A DNA stretch of 64,000 bases from CAVQEK01 sp963711495. GTDB lineage: Bacteria > Bacteroidota > Bacteroidia > Cytophagales > Cyclobacteriaceae. The translations under genes and the position numbers were made by a program. The stretch spans positions 372,001 through 436,000 of the forward strand of contig CAVQEK010000003.1 of NCBI GenBank assembly GCA_963711495.1, read 5' to 3'. Shown here piece by piece: positions 17,432 to 26,465 of the stretch (position 1 is its first letter; each line of letters begins with the position of its first letter). The notes beneath the pieces are model-generated. The model was given only the letters and a program-made list of their open reading frames with translations, was not told the origin of the DNA and did not search any database.

Positions 17432-19072
17432 TTAAGTCACTGCTTTTGCGACAATTTGCTGTGCTTCTTCCAGTATTTTATTCAGATGGTCTTTCCCCTT
17501 GAAACTTTCAGCATAAATCTTATAAATATTTTCAGTTCCCGAAGGACGTATTGCGAACCATCCATTATCTGCTATCATTTTTATCCCACCAATTGGTGCA
17601 CCATTTCCCGGTGCGTGCGTAAGGATATTCCGGACTTTTTCACCGGCTAACTCCAGAATCTTGATCTGTTTCGCTGAGAGTTTTGCCAATAATTCCTTTT
17701 GCTCAGGGGTGGCGGGAGACTCAACCCGGTCATAGACTGGCACGCCAAATTCATACGTGAGTTGCTGGTAGATTTCACCTGGATCGCGTCCCATTCGGGC
17801 TGTGATTTCCGCCGATAACAAAGCCGGGATAATCCCATCTTTGTCTGTTGTCCAAACAGTGCTGTCAAAACGTAAAAAAGAGGCACCGGCACTTTCTTCT
17901 CCACCAAAGCCCAGCGAACCATCAAATAACCCCTTGGCAAACCATTTAAATCCGACAGGAACTTCATAAAGTCGTCTATTTAATATTCCAGCAACACGGT
18001 CAATCATTTGACTGCTAACCAGTGTCTTGCCTATGGCTGCCTCCCTGCCCCACATAGACCGGTGTTGAAATAAATAATAGATGGCAACAGTCAGGTAGTG
18101 GTTAGGAGGCAACAGCCCATAGCTTTTTGTGACAATCCCGTGCCTGTCGTGGTCCGGATCACACGCAAAAGCAATGTCAAAATGATCTTTTAATTTGATT
18201 AAACCCTGCATGGCGTAAGGAGAAGACGGATCCATGCGGATTTGTCCATCCCAATCTACGGTCATAAAGCGGAAGGAAGGATCTACTGTCTTATTGACTA
18301 CCTTAAGTTTTAATTTATAATGTTCCCCAATGGGTTCCCAGTAATGAACCCCCGCGCCACCCAGCGGATCAACCCCAAGTTCAATGCTTGAATTACGAAT
18401 TACATCGACATCAATAACATTGGAAAGATCATTGATGTAGTTATTCAGGTAATCATGACGATGTGTGTTAGATGCTTTTAGGGCTTGTTCGTAAGGTGTT
18501 CTTTTCACCCCCTGAAGTTTATTTTTTAAAATTTCATTCGCCTTGGTTTCAATCCAATTCGTTATCTCGGTTTCTGCAGGCCCGCCATTGGGAGGGTTAT
18601 ATTTAAATCCTCCGTCGGCAGGAGGATTGTGGGAAGGTGTAATGACAATACCATCGGCAAATCCGTTGTGACGGTCTTTGTTGTACTTCAGAATGGCATG
18701 CGAAATGACAGGAGTTGGTGTATATTCCTCTTTTCCTGCAATCATAACTTCAACACCATTAGCAGCCAATACTTCCAAAGCAGTGGTCAAAGCAGGAATT
18801 GAAAGGGCGTGTGTATCCATACCGAGGAATAAGGGGCCGTCTATTTTTCGTTGCTTTCGATACAGACATATGGCCTGGGTAATGGACAGAACATGTTTCT
18901 CATTAAAAGAATTTTTAAAGGCTGAGCCACGATGCCCTGAGGTTCCAAAGGACACTCTTTGCTCCGGCATGGAAAGATCGGGGTCTTCAGTATAATAAGC
19001 TGTGATCAGTCGAGGTACATTAATCAGCATTGACGGATCGGCAATCTTTCCTGCATATTTGCTTATTTCCAT
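17432..19072 (-). CDS. pgm: Phosphoglucomutase (alpha-D-glucose phosphate-specific)
   Basis: The 546-residue protein starts with the usual FGTSGHRGSAFKNSFNE motif, carries the catalytic phosphoserine in VITPSHNPP (about residue 146), the metal-binding loop CDPDHDRHGIV, the sugar-binding loop GFGGEESAGASF and the phosphate-binding RPSGTENIYKIY. It interconverts glucose 1-phosphate and glucose 6-phosphate. It is the first gene of the minus-strand metabolic cluster, followed by glucan phosphorylase. Confidence 0.95.
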   Translation of the reverse strand: MEISKYAGKIADPSMLINVPRLITAYYTEDPDLSMPEQRVSFGTSGHRGSAFKNSFNEKHVLSITQAICLYRKQRKIDGPLFLGMDTHALSIPALTTALEVLAANGVEVMIAGKEEYTPTPVISHAILKYNKDRHNGFADGIVITPSHNPPADGGFKYNPPNGGPAETEITNWIETKANEILKNKLQGVKRTPYEQALKASNTHRHDYLNNYINDLSNVIDVDVIRNSSIELGVDPLGGAGVHYWEPIGEHYKLKLKVVNKTVDPSFRFMTVDWDGQIRMDPSSPYAMQGLIKLKDHFDIAFACDPDHDRHGIVTKSYGLLPPNHYLTVAIYYLFQHRSMWGREAAIGKTLVSSQMIDRVAGILNRRLYEVPVGFKWFAKGLFDGSLGFGGEESAGASFLRFDSTVWTTDKDGIIPALLSAEITARMGRDPGEIYQQLTYEFGVPVYDRVESPATPEQKELLAKLSAKQIKILELAGEKVRNILTHAPGNGAPIGGIKMIADNGWFAIRPSGTENIYKIYAESFKGKDHLNKILEEAQQIVAKAVT

Positions 19073-19446
19073 ACCCTTTATACGGTATTGTTCATATTTC
19101 TATTGAAAACCATCCAATATATTTAACCAATTTTCGAGAACAGAAATTCATTTCCGGCCCTTTCTCACCAAATATCTGTTTTGATGAAACGCACCAAGTA
19201 AAGATGACTTATCGGCGTGGTAACAATAAAAGATCTTCTTTCGCTCTTACAGGTTTTTTCTATACCATAGTTTCATTTTATTTAATCTCTGAACGGCTCT
19301 TATGCTTATCAGATTTAATAATCTGATAGCCAATAATTCCGGCGATGTCTCATATTACCAGTAATTTTGGTTCGCGCATTGCTTATTCTACAAATGGTCG
19401 CCCGGAAACAAGGTCGCTAGGAATTAATTGATTTAAACGCGCCTAT
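19073..19446. other. Intergenic region upstream of phosphoglucomutase
   Basis: About 375 bp lie between pgm and bacterioferritin. It should contain the promoter of the carbon-metabolism cluster, but I do not see a convincing -33/-7 pair, and the tandem-GTAAC motif is absent. A short hairpin (TATCAGATT/AATCTGATA, 19307-19328) has no T tract. Confidence 0.35.
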
Positions 19447-19926
19447 TCATGTACTCGGTTTTTCGGTTTGACTGACCAGATAATTTTCCATGCCCATTTG
19501 TTCAATCTGTGCCCGTTGAATTTCTGCCCAATCGACGTGTCCTTCCTCCATTTTAAGAATTCTGCTAAGTAAATCAACAGTGCCCTGGTCCTCCACTTCA
19601 CGGGCTAGCTTTATGGCATCATTATACAAGCGTACAGCGTCAACTTCATCATCATTGTCGTTATCAATCATTTCTAAAACGGTTTTACCAACCTTTACAG
19701 AATTGAGTTTGGATACAGTGGGCGTACCATCCAAAAAGATGATTCTTTCAATAAGCCACTCAGCATGGTGCATTTCGTCCATCGCCTGTTTTCTGATTGC
19801 CAGATGCAGTCTACTATAACCCCAATTTTCGCACATTTCAGCATGTACCATATACTGGTTTATGGCTGTCAATTCATCTGCCAGCAATGAATTCAGGACA
19901 TTCAGTAATTTTGTATCCCCTTTCAT
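19447..19926 (-). CDS. bfr: Bacterioferritin
   Basis: The 159-residue protein aligns directly with E. coli Bfr numbering. The ferroxidase ligands Glu18, Glu51, His54, Glu94, Glu127 and His130 are all present, and Met52 is available as the haem ligand (MDEMHHAEW). It stores iron as a 24-mer and detoxifies peroxide. It stands alone on the minus strand, 374 bp upstream of pgm. No binding site is visible in front of it. Confidence 0.95.
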   Translation of the reverse strand: MKGDTKLLNVLNSLLADELTAINQYMVHAEMCENWGYSRLHLAIRKQAMDEMHHAEWLIERIIFLDGTPTVSKLNSVKVGKTVLEMIDNDNDDEVDAVRLYNDAIKLAREVEDQGTVDLLSRILKMEEGHVDWAEIQRAQIEQMGMENYLVSQTEKPST

Positions 19927-20162
19927 AATTATTATTTATTGATAGTAATATTTTAACTGATTTTCCCCTGGCCCTTTGCCAAGGGGATTTTTAGTCTTCA
20001 CGTCTTTCTCATCCTTAATTCACAGCATTAACGATTCTTTTCAGTCAACTGTGACTAATAGAAATTTTATATGTGGGTATTCCCATGGCTCTACAGCACT
20101 TATTCTCCTACGGTTGGAAATGGTCATATCCCACATAATTTGATTATTAAATTTTGCTGATA
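19927..20162. other. Intergenic region upstream of bacterioferritin
   Basis: This region holds the leader of bfr and then AT-rich sequence. I see no gene, tandem-GTAAC site or terminator in it. Confidence 0.3.
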
Positions 20163-20317
20163 TCACCAGTATTTTAAGGCTTCTTTTTTATGGCTATCAT
20201 AAACCTCCTGGATGGAAGGGCATAACGGTCATCCCAAAAGATTAATTTTCTTTTCGGTCCCGTGTTCCCCTTTCGGATGGTCAGGTCCGTAATGGTGCTG
20301 TTTTCGTTCCCATTCAT
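20163..20317 (-). pseudogene. Remnant of a small gene under promoter site L
   Basis: From ATG 20317 one frame reads 47 residues (MNGNENSTITDL...) to a stop. Protein-like pieces then appear in the other frames: TEKKINLLG and then PSIQEVYDSHKKEALKYW, ending at TGA 20163-20165. The pattern suggests a short polar protein gene with one or two frameshifts. The promoter-like site L ends 15 bp upstream. I do not recognise the family. It may simply be a 47-residue ORF. Confidence 0.3.
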
Positions 20318-20331
20318 TGCTGAATCTTTTA

Positions 20332-20403
20332 GGGAATAAAGTTGCGTACCTATCACCGAAAAATTGTTATAAATATTTTATAAAGAGTTACATAAATCAC
20401 ATA
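20332..20403 (-). promoter_or_regulatory. Tandem-GTAAC promoter site L
   Basis: In gene orientation it reads TATGTGATTTATGTAACTC, ATAACA 21 bp later and CTTTATTCCC 30 bp beyond. It lies just upstream of the small decayed ORF ending at 20163. Confidence 0.55.
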
Positions 20404-20616
20404 TTTGTAAAAGACCCGGAAACCAATTTTTGCAAACCTGGAATATGAAAAGTTTACCTGTTCCATCCGTTAAGGTGATTTGAAAACGGGCTAACTCAAA
20501 AACATCGAGCTAATGCAAGACCCTTCACGAGAATTAAATCCGAATCAAATCGGTATTTCTTTTTCCATTTTCATGAGTGACGGCAAAATGCGCAACCATG
20601 GTATTTAACGGTTGTG

Positions 20617-21168
20617 TCACTTTTTGAAATCTGAAATATCAATAACAGACAACAGGCATTTGTTTTCATATTCAATAACAATTCCTTCCATATACATCTG
20701 GCATAAAGGATTATTGTCATAACCGAGCATCACTTCACAAGATTCTTTGGTGTTACTGGCAAAAACTTTAGTTAAAAAATCGTTGAACACACTGAGTGAA
20801 TCTTTAGAGACAAATAGCTTAAAGTTGCTGTTTACCAGGCTAAAACGTCTTTCGCCAAGCATATCGGCGCCAGAGAAGTTTAGATCCAAAATACTGCCTT
20901 CACTATTGAGTGTAAAATAACCCACCGGGGCCATATCGAATAACAAAGTGTATTTTTTTAATGCTGTCTCAGCCAGATCATATGCCTGGCGCAATTCTTC
21001 ATTTTGCATTTCCAATTCTATCTGGTGTACCTGCAATTCATGAAGAAGTTTTTTTATGTCGATCTCCTGAATAGGCTCTTCCATTTGTTTTTCCTTCCTT
21101 TTCAGTTTTTCCTCGGCTTTTTTACGCAGCATTTCGGCGTTTGTAAGATTCTGTTCTTCGTTAATCAT
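20617..21168 (-). CDS. Single PAS-domain protein with N-terminal coiled coil
   Basis: The 183-residue protein begins with a charged helical stretch (AEMLRKKAEEKLKRKEKQ), continues with LLHELQVHQIELEMQNEELRQAYDLAETA, and then one PAS domain (LFDMAPVGYFTLNSEGSILDLNFSGADMLG, about residues 75-180). This is the usual N-terminal part of Bacteroidota PAS histidine kinases, but the frame ends right after the PAS domain (VIDISDFKK) with no kinase. It follows the broken CheB-CheR-PAS gene by a few base pairs and was probably its partner. It could be a truncated kinase or a stand-alone sensor. Confidence 0.75.
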   Translation of the reverse strand: MINEEQNLTNAEMLRKKAEEKLKRKEKQMEEPIQEIDIKKLLHELQVHQIELEMQNEELRQAYDLAETALKKYTLLFDMAPVGYFTLNSEGSILDLNFSGADMLGERRFSLVNSNFKLFVSKDSLSVFNDFLTKVFASNTKESCEVMLGYDNNPLCQMYMEGIVIEYENKCLLSVIDISDFKK

Positions 21169-21175
21169 GGCATGT

Positions 21176-24106
21176 TTATGTTTTTAGCGCTAAAATAATT
21201 CCTTCTGAATTCTTCTGGTTATTGAATAAAATTTTAATAGTCCATTCTGCTATCATACTGTTTTCTGCTGTCTTTACCCGCATTTTGAACCTACCATCCT
21301 GTCTTGTATTCAGTAACTCATTCAGATCTTTCTCCGTCTTTTTCTGAGCTGGTTCAGGAATAAACATCTGAATAAAATTTTGATTTAAAACCTGCTCTCG
21401 TTTTTTGCTGAAATATTTTTCAGCTTCCAGATTAAATTCCAGTATTTTCCAGTCCGCAGATAATTGTAATTATGACATCTGAGGATGAATTTAAGAGAAA
21501 GGAATTGATCTGTTCTGCGACCTGTAATTCCAATTCCACCTGCTTTAGATCGGAGATGTTGATAAAAGTAATAACCAGGCCGTCTATTCTATCATCGAAA
21601 GTGCGATAGGGCATAATGCGAATAGAAAACCATCGCCCGTCATTGGCGGGAATTGGTTTTTGTATAAATACAAGTGTCCTTAAAACTTCCAGAGCATCGG
21701 CAGTCAATTCCGGGTATATGAGATCGGAAACCAGGTCGGTAAATGGCCGTCCTATGTCGCTTTTTATGAGTTTGAAAATTTTAGTTGCCTGATTGGTATA
21801 GCGGCGGATATTCAATTCTTTATCGAGAAATAATGTAGCGATATCTGTGCTATTGAGCAGGTTCTTCATATCATTGTCTACCCGTGAAAAATCATCTACC
21901 TTCGACTGCAATTCAGCGTTCACCGTTTGAAGTTCTTCATTCAGGCTTTGCATTTCTTCTTTGGAACTCGTGAGTTCTTCGTTTGTAGATTGCAGTTCTT
22001 CATTGGTAGATTGTAATTCCTCGTTTGTGGATTTCAGTTCTTCCTGCGAAGTCTGCATTTCTTCGAGAGTGTTCTGCATCTCTTCACGCGTATCCTGTAA
22101 CTCTTTCTCCAATTCCGATTGTCTGATACTTTTTAAAGTTTTGGCACCTTTTTTTCCCTTGGAATTGATATCAATCATTTCTGGTACATCCGTAAAAATG
22201 ATCATAACCATGCCGTTTAAAGGTTCCGGTTTATCAATCCATTGAATGTTAACATTTAAGGTTTGTGTACCACCGTTTGTACCCACTTTGATATTGAGAT
22301 AATACCACAACTTCTTTTTTCATTACGGCTTTGCGGAAGGCAAGCGGAAATTCATTGCGTAAGCCGTCGCGTAACATGGCAAAAATATTCAGATTTGCTT
22401 TACCTACCGCCGGCTCCAGATATTTTCCCGTGCGTCCACTGATGTATATGATATCGCCATTTTCATTCACCAAAACACCGACAGGTGAAAAATGTTGCAA
22501 TAACAATTGATCGGCAAGCGCTTGAATATTTGGGATCGATTTGGCAGACATTTGCTTTTCAATATTAATTGGTTTTGTATGGGCATATGAAGAAGGAAAA
22601 TCGAATAATTCAGGATTTAGGGCGGTGGATGAGCGATTGAAAATTTTCAATTTAGAATCGACTGGGGTAAAAAGATGACCCTGCGTTCCCAGCGTTTCGG
22701 AACTACCAAGTAACAAAATTCCTTCCGGATTCAAACTATAATAAAAAAGACCTAGTAATTTTCTTTGCAATTCCGGATCCATGTATATGAGCAAATTGCG
22801 ACACGATAGGATATCGATTTTGGTAAATGGCGGATGCATGATGATATTGTGTTGGGCAAATACAACCATTTCCCTGATTTCGGTATTTATGCGATAACCG
22901 TCCTCTGTTTCAACAAAAAAGTGCTTCAGACGATCCAGGTGATACATCGCTGGCAATATTGGCAGGAAATATTCCTTTTCTGGCGGTTTTAATTGCATCA
23001 TTGTCGAGATCGGTAGCAAATATTTGTAATGAAAAACCCGCTTTCGGGAATAATTTTTTCAATCACTTCTTTAAACACAATAGCCAATGAATATGCCTCT
23101 TCACCGGTAGAACACCCTGCTATCCAGGCCCGTAATATTGTACCGGGTGTCAGAATTGATTATGATATTTGGAATAACCGTCTCTTTCAGCTTATCCCAT
23201 ACGGCAGTATCACGAAAAAAATTAGTTACACCAATCATTAATTCTTTAAAAAGGATATCCATTTCCTTTGTGTTTTCCTGCAAAAAAGGGACGTAGGCGG
23301 CTATCTTATCAATTTTGTGGATACCCATCCGTCTTTCAATACGTCGATATATGGTGTTTTTTTTATACAACGAAAAGTCGTTTCCGGTATAATTACGCAG
23401 TAGAATAATAATTTTATTCGAGCGCACTTTGGTCTTTAATTTCTAGGTTGATGTGTGATTTGACGACAGGGACCTGTTTAAGAAAATTGAAGAGCTTTTC
23501 AGGTAACTTGTTTGCCGGTGCCACGATATCTACCATTACTGAATCGATAGCACTCAAGGGCATACTGTCATATTTTGCGGTTGCCGGTTCTTGCACCATT
23601 ACTATTCCATTTTTCTCTTTGATAGAACGAATCCCCAGACTACCATCGGAACCCATGCCTGAAAAAATGACAGCTATGGCTAGCTCCTTTCGGTCGTCAG
23701 CAAGGGAGTGGAAAAAAAAATCGATCGGAAGGCGCAGTCCCCTTATTTCTATCGGCTCAAAAAGATATAGCACACCCTTGAATATAGACATGCTTTTGTT
23801 TGGTGGAATGACATAAATACAGTCCGGTTTAACAACCGTACGGTCCGTTACCTGAAATACTTTAATTTTGGAAATCCGCTGCAATAATTCAGGCAACATT
23901 CCTTTTTGGGTAGGATCAAGATGTTGTACCACCACATAAGCCATCCCGCTATTTTCAGGCACATTACTAAGAAATTGCTCAAAAGCTTCCAGACCTCCGG
24001 CTGATGCACCGATACCGACTATTGGAAACTGACTGGCATGTACACCAGAGGATTTTAATTTAGGTGATACGGTCTGTTTCAGCTTCTTGGTCTTCACTGG
24101 TATCAA
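21176..24106 (-). pseudogene. CheB-CheR-PAS fusion (methylesterase/methyltransferase sensor), broken by about six frameshifts
   Basis: Read across all frames, this is one gene of about 975 codons. CheB methylesterase comes first, with VGIGASAGG (Ser), VQHLDPTQKG (His) and IFSGMGSDGS (Asp). Next are the CheR N-terminal helical domain, the CheR SAM-binding domain (WIAGCSTGE; DILSCRNLLIYM), a PAS domain, a coiled coil of TNEELQS heptads, and two further PAS segments. The frame changes near 23415, 23165, 23036, 22942, 22298 and 21460. Open pieces are 23414-24106, 23101-23427, 22249-23019, 21432-22310 and 21176-21367. I found no in-frame nonsense codon inside the pieces. The intact protein would couple methylation-type signalling to PAS sensing; here it is probably non-functional. 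Confidence 0.85.
21961..22090 (-). repeat. Tandem heptad-coding repeat in the PAS linker
   Basis: The coiled-coil linker of the broken CheB-CheR-PAS gene encodes successive near-identical heptads (TNEELQS or related), giving an imperfect tandem repeat with a 21-bp period. Such linkers are common between CheR and PAS domains and are prone to slippage. Confidence 0.6.
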
Positions 24107-24498
24107 TTTTAAATAATTTTTTGACTCGTAAAACTTTCACCATTCATCTTTTTGTGACGGAGCTACCGGAAATGTTTCACGCGTGGTACTTATCTATCGT
24201 CCATAAATAATGAATACTTTTATGTAATGTTCCTAATGTTTACACCTTACACTATCGACTAAATATTCCGTATTTCCGTTCCAGAATGCTCCCCCATTTT
24301 TTTGCTGATAATGGACGATCACTATTTTTTCCAGTATTGGATCAAGCTGTTTCCCAGGTTGGTGTTAGTAACCGAAAAGTTAAATTTTTCGGATGCAATG
24401 GATACTTCTCCCCTTTCAAGATCATGGATCTCTGCTCAATCATTACAAGGACTATTTACTGTATTTTCAGGATCTGACCCATTTCTTTTGCACCATGA
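24107..24498. other. Intergenic region between the CheB-CheR remnant and the radical SAM gene
   Basis: This nearly 400 bp stretch has short open frames on the plus strand (24286-24477 and 24302-24505) without any family I recognise. The promoter of the CheB-CheR gene should lie here. I see no tandem-GTAAC site. Confidence 0.3.
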
Positions 24499-25992
24499 TC
24501 AATAGCTGTTTTTATTGCCTAAACTATATACCATTCTGAAGTGATAGCCATATACGGCGAACGTCATCGCATCCATAAATAAGCCAGGACGCCGTAACAG
24601 AGTCCATAGAAAGAATTTCCAATATTCACGTCTTCCTTTATTGACGATTCCGATGATGAAGATTGATTCGATGAAACCTCCAAGCTGGGAAATTTTTATG
24701 CTTTTTGGGCGGACATGACGTTTTTTATAGTTTAACAGGAATTCACGAACTCTTTTATAGTAGGGTTTCACCGAATAAATATTTTGAAGGATCTTTTGAT
24801 ATCCGTCCAACAATTCCTGGTAGTTCATTTTTGGAACAAAATTCATGGAGAAATCGGTGTTGCTACCAGTCGCCTCGGTGGTCAGTCTACTTTCTTTCTC
24901 AAGTCGTGTATATAATCTGGTGTTTTTCGGCGCATTCAATAAACCTACCATTGCGGAAACGATTCCACTTTTCTGGATGAAATCTATTTGCTGTTGAAAA
25001 ACAGACGGTGAATCACTATCGAAACCAACTATGAAACCACCGGATACCTGCATTCCTGCTTTTTGTATTTTCTTCACGCTATGCAACAGATCCCTGTTTT
25101 TATTTTGAACTTTATGACATTCCTGAAGCGATTCTTCCGCGGGTGTTTCTATGCCAATGAATGTAGAACTAAATCCTGTTTGCGTCATGAGCGACAATAG
25201 TTCTTCATCGTCAGCAAGATTAATGGACGTCTGAGTGTTAAATGAAAATGGGAATTTATGCGACTGCATCCATTCAAACATGGCTGGGAGCAAGTGGTTT
25301 TTTATTTCCTTTTTGTTGCCTATAAAATTATCGTCAACAATTGTCACAGATCCGCGCCATTTGAGTTGGTACAGTGTTTCAAGCTCCTGTAATATCTGAC
25401 CTGTACTTTTCATTCTCACCTTGTGCCCCAATAGTGAAGTGATCTCACAAAAGTCACAGGCATACGGACAACCGCGAGAAATCTGAATGTTCATAAAAGC
25501 GTATGCATCTCTTGAAAGGAGATGATAATCGGGCACAGGAATCAAAGTCAGATCTGCATATTCATCGGATTGATAAATTCGCTTTGGACATCCCGAATCT
25601 AGGTCCTGTAAAAATAGCGGTAAGGTGATCTCTGCTTCATTCAATATAAGGTGGTCAATCTGGGGATAGTTTTTGTATTCCTGTGTAAATAGTGGCCCTC
25701 CTGCCACGATTTTTACCTGATGCTTCAGGCACATATCTATAATGTTATTGACTGATTCCTTTTGTATATACATGGCGCTAATAAAAACATAATCCGCCCA
25801 TTGCAAATCAGTGGTTTGTAATGCAGATACATTCAAATCCACCAGTCTTTTTTGCCATGTTCCGGGTAGCATTGCCGATACGGTAATTATACCGAGTGGT
25901 GGTCCGGCAGCCTTTTTTTTAATGAATCGTAAGGCATGTTTAAAACTCCAAAAGGAGTCGGGATAATGCGGATATACCAGTAATACATTCAT
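24499..25992 (-). CDS. B12-binding-domain radical SAM protein
   Basis: About 497 residues from MNVLLVYPHYPDSFWSFKHAL; ATG 25992 is preferred to 26007 because the N-terminus then begins with the typical MNVLLVYP of this family. Residues 1-150 form a cobalamin-binding-like Rossmann domain. The radical SAM motif CxxxCxxC is in GCPYACDFCE (Cys near residues 172, 176 and 179). The C-terminal part (MVGLLNAPKNTRLYTRLEKE...) resembles the DUF4070 region of this subfamily. The substrate is unknown. It stands alone between unrelated genes. Confidence 0.88.
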   Translation of the reverse strand: MNVLLVYPHYPDSFWSFKHALRFIKKKAAGPPLGIITVSAMLPGTWQKRLVDLNVSALQTTDLQWADYVFISAMYIQKESVNNIIDMCLKHQVKIVAGGPLFTQEYKNYPQIDHLILNEAEITLPLFLQDLDSGCPKRIYQSDEYADLTLIPVPDYHLLSRDAYAFMNIQISRGCPYACDFCEITSLLGHKVRMKSTGQILQELETLYQLKWRGSVTIVDDNFIGNKKEIKNHLLPAMFEWMQSHKFPFSFNTQTSINLADDEELLSLMTQTGFSSTFIGIETPAEESLQECHKVQNKNRDLLHSVKKIQKAGMQVSGGFIVGFDSDSPSVFQQQIDFIQKSGIVSAMVGLLNAPKNTRLYTRLEKESRLTTEATGSNTDFSMNFVPKMNYQELLDGYQKILQNIYSVKPYYKRVREFLLNYKKRHVRPKSIKISQLGGFIESIFIIGIVNKGRREYWKFFLWTLLRRPGLFMDAMTFAVYGYHFRMVYSLGNKNSY

Positions 25993-26058
25993 GATCCAAT
26001 ATTTCATTTAATGAACAGCATTGGTTTTTGATAATAATGCTCAATGAATGCAGAAAGG

Positions 26059-26271
26059 CTAAGATTTCTTAAAGGACTTCCACAAAACAACTCCGCCTAC
26101 TCCAATGATGGCAACACCAATCCATGGCGACCAATTGAAGTGATGAGGTTTGTTCGCACTTATTTCAATTTTTCCGATATCCACGACTTTCTCTTTGGTA
26201 AAAAAATCAAATGCTATAAAAAAGGTAAGTGCCAAACCCAGTATTATTATGAAAAAACCAGCTATTCGCAT
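26059..26271 (-). CDS. Small two-span membrane protein, paralogue of the gene at 35594
   Basis: The 70-residue protein has a membrane span (residues 3-22), a short polar segment TKEKVVDIGKIEISANKPHHFNWSP and a second span (about 48-64). The gene at 35594-35806 encodes a clear paralogue, sharing TKEKVVD, the IEI/LEI segment, WSP and the second span. I do not know the function. The promoter-like site F ends about 19 bp upstream, so it belongs to the stress-type set. Confidence 0.7.
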   Translation of the reverse strand: MRIAGFFIIILGLALTFFIAFDFFTKEKVVDIGKIEISANKPHHFNWSPWIGVAIIGVGGVVLWKSFKKS

Positions 26272-26289
26272 TTTTATTGAAATTTAAAC

Positions 26290-26361
26290 AATGCAAAATT
26301 TAGGTAGAAATAGCCAGCGCTGTGTTACACAATTCCAGAAAAGATTTACATTTTTTACAGA
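26290..26361 (-). promoter_or_regulatory. Tandem-GTAAC promoter site F
   Basis: In gene orientation it reads TCTGTAAAAAATGTAAATC, TGTGTAACAC 21 bp later and ATTTTGCATT 30 bp beyond. It ends about 19 bp before the start of the 70-residue membrane protein gene. Confidence 0.6.
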
Positions 26362-26465
26362 TATTGTTTGAGGTGATGTTGCAACCACTGTGATTTCTTC
26401 AATCGATACAATCAATGCTTTAATAGCTCAGAAAACCTTCCAGATGCCCTTTTGCAGATCTTAAC

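Noticed and set aside
19307..19328. Short palindrome TATCAGATT/AATCTGATA
   Set aside because: No T tract on either side and no gene ends close enough; not called as a terminator.
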